DNA from: Leptolyngbya sp. SIOISBB
GTDB lineage: Bacteria; Cyanobacteriota; Cyanobacteriia; Phormidesmidales; Phormidesmidaceae
Length of the DNA stretch: 64,000 nucleotides
Reading direction: 5' to 3'
NCBI GenBank assembly: GCA_010671905.1
Contig: JAAHII010000001.1
Coordinates: forward strand, 2,666,001-2,730,000
Shown here: one piece after another, positions 58,886 through 64,000 of the stretch
How positions within the stretch are numbered: position 1 is the stretch's first letter
How the letters are laid out: every line of letters starts with the position of its first letter
The notes under the pieces: generated by a model
Database searches by the model: none
What the model was told of the DNA's origin: nothing
The model's input: the letters and a program-made list of their open reading frames with translations, nothing else
Translations under genes and position numbers: made by a program

Positions 58886-61378
58886 CTAGGGCTGAAAGGG
58901 CAGCTTTCGCAATCGCACCATAGAGGCCACAGCATAGTTACGGCGGCAAGGCGCATCGGGCAAAAATTCTGTGCTACCGACTGTTTGCGGTAAAGCGATT
59001 CCCAGTTGCGCCATTTGCGCGATCGCAGATGCCGCCGCATGTCCCGATATGTCGGTGAATTCAGATGGTATCAATTGTGTCTTATCAATGACTGATGTCA
59101 GCGCCACCCCCTGCCCATAGTTAGTGGTCGCGACAAATGCCAGTGCCTTGGCAATCACCGTCATGAGGTCGGCCCGAGTGAGCTCACCCTGGGGGTGAAA
59201 CTGCTCCGTCCCATCGTCACTCTCCATGATGCCGACTGCGGTCACAAATTGAATGTCAGGAGCCGCCGGATGCGCCGCTGGGACGTCGGCAAAGGGTGCT
59301 GCAGTCAAGCGATCGGGGAGGTTCATCACCCCCGGTGCTTGAATCAGGGGTGTCAGCGCCTGAACCACCATCGCGGCGATGGTGGCCCGCTGCACCGTTA
59401 CTAACGGCTGAAAGTAGCTATCTTCGGGTATCGAGATCAGGTGATACTGGTGGGCGGCTTGGTTGATGGCGACCGCATAGGGATCATCCTCAATATCCCG
59501 AAAGCCATTCGTTTCCAACGGGTTAGGCATCTCGGTGTACATGAGCTGCACCATCCGAACTGCCGTGGCGACAGTGTAATCACGATGGGCCGCAGCATCG
59601 GGGGCAAAAATCTCGGGCTGAGCCAAGGCTTGCGGCTGGGCTAAACCCAACACACTCATGACGGTCATGACATTAGCGGCCCAGTGATTGTTGGGAACAT
59701 CCACAAAATTGTAGGTGCTAACCATATCGGTATTGAAGATTTGGTCGAGGGCGGTGCGACGGCCAAAATCTTGCCAGACCCCATAGGCCAGGGCTTGATG
59801 AGCGATCGCCATCAGCTGAGCGCGACTCATCACCGCCTCGGGGGCAAAGTAACCCAACGCATTCCCAGCCACCATGCCAATCTGTTTAGCGAGTTGCAGT
59901 TTGGGGGCGCTCCACCGATCCACGGGAACATCAACAAACGGTGGCTCTTGAAGAGACGCAGGCACCACCAAACTGTCTTCATTGACGAGGCGCTCTTGTA
60001 ACGCCGCCAACAAGATCACGACAGCTTGCTCCCGAGTGACGGGATTCTGGGGCCGAAAGGTCCCATCCACAAAGCCGCTGACTAACTGGTACTGGTTCGC
60101 CGCAATTTGAATTTGCAATGCATAGGGATTGCCCTCAATATCGATAAACGTCACCGTTGGCGACTGCGGGTCATGCAAGGGGTGTTTAGATGATGTGGGA
60201 GATGACCCCGTTGATTTAGTCGCTAACTGCAGCTCCTGAGGCAGTTCGACTGCCATCATTCTCACGAGAGCTGCAGCGGCAAAATCACGGTGGGCAGCCG
60301 CATTGGGGGCAAATTCTGAACCCTGCTCATTGAGCGGCGTGGCAATGCCGTAGGTTGTCAGTTCGCGAATGGGTTGCGCACCCCAGTGCTCCTCGATATC
60401 GGTGTAGTTAATCATCGGAGCGATCGCGGGTACCAGCTCGTCTAACGGCGCAGTGGTGCCATAGTTTTCTCGCACGACGACTTGCAAGCCATTGCGGATG
60501 ATGGCCATCAGACCAGCCCGACTCAGCGCCACATCCGGATAGGCCCGATTGTTAGGGCCGCCCGCCAAAATACCGGCCTGCTTCGCAGCATAAAATTGCC
60601 GCACACTACGATGGGTGAGCGGCACATCCTCAAACGGTGCAACCGTAATTTCGTCGGGCCTCGAGATCGCCTGGGGGTTGACCAGCATTTGCTCTAGGGC
60701 CCGCAGCAGCAGGGCGATAGCCTGTTCACGGGTGATCGGCGTGCGAGGCCGAAAGGTGCCGTCTTCATACCCCGCAATCAAGTGATAGGTCTGCGTCGCC
60801 TGCAGAATTTCCGCCTCGTACAAATTGCCTACCACATCCCCAAAGGATAAATCTGAGGTCGTGCCTGGTGGAAGATTGTTGGCCTCCAGCCAAACCGGCG
60901 GGTCAAGGTTGGGCGAGGCGACCCCACAGCGGCGTTCTTGATACACAATGATGTCGCTAACCAGCGTATTACCAGCGGCTGAGGCATCCCAAGCGGTGGC
61001 CAGGTTGCCGCCCAGGCAATAAACCTTGTGCCAGTGTTGATCAGCCGTGCGATAGTCTTCGATGGGCCGCCACTGGCGAGTGCTTTCGCCGGTAATTTTG
61101 GCAAACAATTGCTGAGCCACGTCGTGGGTATAGACAAACGTTGCCAGGCGTGAATCTTGACGGTCAAAAATCAGCCGCAGCGCGACACAGCTATCTTGAC
61201 GATAGACACTCACCACACCGGCGATCGCTAGCGGCAACACCGCATTAAAGTATGGGGTGCGGTGCAGGTAAAAATCGGTCTGCTGGTCCACACTCTGTTG
61301 GTGTTGGAGAGCTTTCCCTAAATACGTCTGAACGACCGCTAAAGATTGCCCCATCAGGGACGTCGAGACAGGATGCAT
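58886..61378 (-). CDS. Large SLH-repeat protein without an obvious signal peptide
   Basis: An 830-residue protein. Residues 1-170 are an unrecognised domain. From about residue 190 three similar blocks of roughly 200 residues follow, each with SLH-type units (YHLIAGYEDGTFRPRTPITR, PFEDVPLTHRSVRQFYAAKQ; repeated as YQLVSGFVDGTFRPQNPVTR and YHLISIPEDSYFQPLVTVQR). Each block ends with a version of FAP(N/D)AAAHRD(F/Y). About nine SLH-like units is unusually many; three suffice to anchor S-layer proteins. The N-terminus (MHPVSTSLMGQSLAVV) is not a clear signal sequence, so its location is uncertain. Confidence 0.75.
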   Translation of the reverse strand: MHPVSTSLMGQSLAVVQTYLGKALQHQQSVDQQTDFYLHRTPYFNAVLPLAIAGVVSVYRQDSCVALRLIFDRQDSRLATFVYTHDVAQQLFAKITGESTRQWRPIEDYRTADQHWHKVYCLGGNLATAWDASAAGNTLVSDIIVYQERRCGVASPNLDPPVWLEANNLPPGTTSDLSFGDVVGNLYEAEILQATQTYHLIAGYEDGTFRPRTPITREQAIALLLRALEQMLVNPQAISRPDEITVAPFEDVPLTHRSVRQFYAAKQAGILAGGPNNRAYPDVALSRAGLMAIIRNGLQVVVRENYGTTAPLDELVPAIAPMINYTDIEEHWGAQPIRELTTYGIATPLNEQGSEFAPNAAAHRDFAAAALVRMMAVELPQELQLATKSTGSSPTSSKHPLHDPQSPTVTFIDIEGNPYALQIQIAANQYQLVSGFVDGTFRPQNPVTREQAVVILLAALQERLVNEDSLVVPASLQEPPFVDVPVDRWSAPKLQLAKQIGMVAGNALGYFAPEAVMSRAQLMAIAHQALAYGVWQDFGRRTALDQIFNTDMVSTYNFVDVPNNHWAANVMTVMSVLGLAQPQALAQPEIFAPDAAAHRDYTVATAVRMVQLMYTEMPNPLETNGFRDIEDDPYAVAINQAAHQYHLISIPEDSYFQPLVTVQRATIAAMVVQALTPLIQAPGVMNLPDRLTAAPFADVPAAHPAAPDIQFVTAVGIMESDDGTEQFHPQGELTRADLMTVIAKALAFVATTNYGQGVALTSVIDKTQLIPSEFTDISGHAAASAIAQMAQLGIALPQTVGSTEFLPDAPCRRNYAVASMVRLRKLPFQP

Positions 61379-61445
61379 GGCTCACTTCCAATTAAGGATC
61401 GGGAATTTAATAATGTGCCAGTTTCTCCCCTCCCGGGAGCCGTAG

Positions 61446-61490
61446 GCGGGGTGGGTTTGATTCCCAGCACTCATGGTCAACCCACCCCGC
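61446..61490. repeat. Perfect 12-bp GCGGGGTGGGTT inverted repeat
   Basis: GCGGGGTGGGTT (61446-61457) pairs perfectly with AACCCACCCCGC (61479-61490). Similar to the hairpin at 2162 and to common cyanobacterial GGTGGGT palindromes. Part of the 690-bp gap 61379-62068, which also has a G-rich tract and repeat copy D. Confidence 0.75.
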
Positions 61491-61669
61491 TGCCCCTCCC
61501 AGGAAGGGGAAATGTTATCCCGCTGTGCCTCAGGCCCAATTGCGGAATTTATACCATCCTTGTTCCTAAGCAGACAGCAAATGCTGTGAGATTACCAAGG
61601 AAATGGCTACACGGCGATCGCTGGGGGGCATAGACAGCCCATTTCTTCACGAAAGACAACTTAACCGGC

Positions 61670-61705
61670 GGGGGCGAGGGGGCGAGGGGGAATATGTGGG
61701 GTGGG
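61670..61705 (+). other. G-rich tract with quadruplex potential
   Basis: Runs GGGGG-CGA-GGGGG-CGA-GGGGG-AATATGT-GGGG-T-GGG: four or five G-runs with short loops, which meets the usual G-quadruplex pattern. Lies between the SLH gene and repeat copy D. Confidence 0.7.
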
Positions 61706-61769
61706 TGTAGGCGCCGCCATTGGCCGGTTCAGAGGGCTGGGGCCACAGGTGATAGAGATGGGATGGGAT

Positions 61770-61883
61770 GGCAAGCCGCAGTTTGATCAGGTCGCCGTGG
61801 ACTCTTGAACCCATTTTCTGGTAATCATTTCAATTCTGCTCAATTCTGCATTCCGACCTCCGCATGCCGTCTTCTGCGATAGC
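61770..61883 (-). repeat. Interspersed ~95-bp repeat, copy D (inverted)
   Basis: Minus-strand copy. Read leftward: GGCATGCGGAGGTCGGAATG, GAATTGAAATGA, TACCAGAAAATGGG, GGCGACCTGATCAAACTGCG and GCTTGCCATCC. Carries an extra short duplication (AGCAGAATTG). The plus-strand side toward 62068 shows an open frame without a start codon. Confidence 0.8.
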
Positions 61884-62068
61884 GTCGCTGCCTATCGGCA
61901 GTTTGCAGAAAAGTTCTCAGCCGATGATCCAGCCATCTACTCACTGACCGATGCCACCGAGCCATCTCGATTCGGTATCCGATATCTGCCGCCCCTAACC
62001 AGGGGCTACCATAACCAACAGGCGTTGGCAGCTCGCACGCAACGCTGCAGGCAGTTCATCGAGTTGGC

Positions 62069-64000
62069 ATGCAGATCCTTTCCGTTACGCTCAAAAATTT
62101 CAAAACTCACCAGGACAAGCATTTCACCTTTGCGCCCGGGACGAATGCCATTTGCGGCGAGAACGGGGCTGGCAAAACCAGCATTTTAGAAGCGATCGCC
62201 TGGACCCTCTTCAACTACATAGGCGACTACGCCAAAGATGACTTAATTCGTAACGGCAGCAGCAGTGCTGAGGTGACGGTGGAGTTCATCTCCAACCATG
62301 ACGAGCGGACGTACACAGTCCAACGTCACACCAATAAGGGTTACACGATTTTTGACCCCCAGCTGAACGAGCGATTGCCCTATACCCGCATCAAAGACGA
62401 GGTGCTGCCTTGGTTACGCGATCATCTAGGGGTTTCCCCGGGCACTGATTTGGGTGAACTCTTTGCTCGCACCGTGGGCGTCCCCCAGGGCACCTTCACG
62501 GCTGACTTTTTGCAATCAGCCGAAAATCGGAAAGCGGTTTTTGACAAGGTCCTCAAGGTCGAGGAGTACAAAACCGTCTATAAAGACCTGAACAGTCTGC
62601 GCCGGTTGGCCGAAGCCAAAGTGACCGCTGTGGAGACTGAAGTCGCCGGGTATGAAGAGCAACTCGCCGGTTGGGATGCCCTACAAGCGCGTCATCAACA
62701 GGTGAACACCGCCATCAACCAGAGTGAAGCTCAAATTAAAACCCTGGCAACCCAATTAGCGACCCTCCAAAAAGAACGGGATGCGCTCAAAGCTCAGGCC
62801 GATCAGGTCCAGCAGTTGCAAACGCAGCGCCAGCAGGCCCAGGCCCAACTAGATGGCCAACAGCAGGCGATCGCCCTTCTGACCCAAACCTTAAATCAGG
62901 CCCAAGCAGCAGCGAAAATTTGCGCCGAGACGCACGCCGCTTATCAGGCCTATCAGGAGGCTGAACAGGCACTAGAGTCCCTAAATCAGCAACAAACTGA
63001 GCGCCAATCCTGCCAAAAAAAACAACAGCAGTTACAAAAAACCCTCGATACCCGCGCCGCTGACCTGACCCGACTCAAAGTACAGCTGGAAGGCTTTGAA
63101 ACCGCAGCCCAAGAAATCCAGCAGTTACAGCCCCAAATCCAGCAACAAACCGAGTTGGAGGCACAACTCAAAGACCTGCAGCAACAGCAAACAGCCCTCG
63201 CACAGGTGCGCGGTGAACTGCAGGCGAGTGAAAAACAGTCCCGCCAACAATCCCAGCAAATTGAGCAACGACAGCAAGACCTGGCTCAGCTACAGGCTCT
63301 AGAAACCGCTGTCGCCACCCTACCCGAGGTCGAACAGCGGCGCGATCGCCTGCAGCAGCAACTCAGTCGCATTGCCGCCGCCCAACAGTTTGAGGCAGAG
63401 CTCCAGCAGTTGGTGCAGCGAGGTAAAACTACCTGCGATCGCCACCAAGCCGAAGCTACTGCGGCCCTGGAGACGTTAGCCGATTTGCAGCAAAGCATCC
63501 CGCTCTTATCGGCGGAATCCATCAAAGCTCTGCAATCAACCTTAGAGTCTGGCGTCCAGGTGAATCGAACCATGGTGGCCGACGTGGAACAAATCTTGGT
63601 CGACCTCTCCGCCCAGACCGATTCGGAACGCTTGCGATCGCAGCTGCAAGAGACGCAACAGAGCCTCGCCGACCTCAGTAAACAGCAGGCGACCCTCGCC
63701 ACCCGTCCCGACAAACAGCAGCAGCTCGCCCACTTACAAGAACAACAGCTTGCGTTAGCCAAGCACACCCAGCAATTGCAGGCACAGCTTGCCACTGAGG
63801 AATCGCTAGCGACTCAACTCACCACGACCCAGGCAACTTTGGCACAGCTCGAAAACCCCAAAGGGCGCAGTGCCGTGTTGACCAAATCACTCAAGCAGCA
63901 AACCAGTGTGCAAAAACGCTACGACGAAATGCAAGCCGCCCAAACCGGCATTCAAAAACAAATTGACGCCCTGGCAAACCAGCTAGCCTCCTTTGTTGAT
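62069..64000 (+). CDS. sbcC: SbcC/Rad50-like SMC-family ATPase (3' end outside window)
   Basis: The ATG at 62069 opens a frame with no stop to the window edge (644 residues). Residues 1-165 are the N-terminal ABC ATPase half: QILSVTLKNFKTHQDKHF, Walker A CGENGAGKTSILEAIAW, and TVGVPQGTFTADFLQSAENR (Q-loop region). After about residue 190 the sequence is a long Gln-rich coiled coil. The zinc-hook CxxC, second coil and signature/Walker B half should lie downstream. With SbcD/Mre11 such proteins process DNA ends; no sbcD is in this window. Confidence 0.85.
   Translation, partial: MQILSVTLKNFKTHQDKHFTFAPGTNAICGENGAGKTSILEAIAWTLFNYIGDYAKDDLIRNGSSSAEVTVEFISNHDERTYTVQRHTNKGYTIFDPQLNERLPYTRIKDEVLPWLRDHLGVSPGTDLGELFARTVGVPQGTFTADFLQSAENRKAVFDKVLKVEEYKTVYKDLNSLRRLAEAKVTAVETEVAGYEEQLAGWDALQARHQQVNTAINQSEAQIKTLATQLATLQKERDALKAQADQVQQLQTQRQQAQAQLDGQQQAIALLTQTLNQAQAAAKICAETHAAYQAYQEAEQALESLNQQQTERQSCQKKQQQLQKTLDTRAADLTRLKVQLEGFETAAQEIQQLQPQIQQQTELEAQLKDLQQQQTALAQVRGELQASEKQSRQQSQQIEQRQQDLAQLQALETAVATLPEVEQRRDRLQQQLSRIAAAQQFEAELQQLVQRGKTTCDRHQAEATAALETLADLQQSIPLLSAESIKALQSTLESGVQVNRTMVADVEQILVDLSAQTDSERLRSQLQETQQSLADLSKQQATLATRPDKQQQLAHLQEQQLALAKHTQQLQAQLATEESLATQLTTTQATLAQLENPKGRSAVLTKSLKQQTSVQKRYDEMQAAQTGIQKQIDALANQLASFVD

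Noticed and set aside
63286-63795. 169-codon Cys-rich minus-strand ORF
   Set aside because: Antisense shadow of the Gln-rich coiled coil of the SbcC-like gene.

Overview
The window is cyanobacterial chromosome. It carries a complete beta-carboxysome operon (ccmK2-K1-L-M-N-O), an NDH-1 CO2-uptake cluster (ndhF, ndhD, CO2-hydration protein), phycoerythrin genes (cpeB, cpeA), phycobilisome linkers and several families found mainly in cyanobacteria (DUF3038, DUF4335, YlqD). The palindrome GCGATCGC (HIP1) recurs throughout. A phycoerythrin-making, possibly Leptolyngbya-like organism is an inference; the sequence does not fix a genus.

Layout. 0-5.7 kb: 3' part of a DRTGG-domain protein, a DprA/LOG-like protein, a MAPEG protein, then a metallophosphoesterase and a VOC protein (both frameshifted) and a DUF192 lipoprotein. 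6-13 kb: the DUF4335/DUF3038 pair, then phnF divergent from phnG-phnH-GNAT-phnI-phnJ, a C-P lyase core without phnK/L/M. 13.5-21.8 kb: a PilB-N-like protein without ATPase, a GT4 glycosyltransferase, a PGBD/HEAT membrane protein, YlqD, an acyl-CoA/ACP synthetase and DUF427. 21.9-32 kb: a carbon-concentrating island with ndhF-ndhD-cup transcribed leftward and ccmK2K1LMNO rightward. 32-45.8 kb: housekeeping genes (miaA, gyrB, sat, mnmA, nnr) mixed with an orphan sugar-binding lipoprotein, a Cys-less caspase-like protein, a SPOR-like protein and a lipoprotein. 45.8-55.1 kb: a phycobilisome region with two very large multidomain linkers (two and three linker domains), cpeB-cpeA, and remnants of IS982-, IS1- and IS110-type elements. 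55.2-64 kb: an ABC-2 exporter pair, an SLH-repeat protein and the 5' part of an SbcC-like ATPase.

Two points deserve most attention. (1) The multidomain linkers next to cpeBA resemble the type known from the bundle-shaped phycobilisomes of Gloeobacter and hint at unusual antenna architecture. (2) Six genes, including mnmA and the last repeat of ccmM, are each broken by one extra base in a homopolymer (A4 to C6). Removing one base restores a full-length family member every time, so systematic sequence error is the first explanation to exclude. A roughly 95-bp interspersed repeat in four copies is a further unexplained element. No rRNA, tRNA or CRISPR array was seen.
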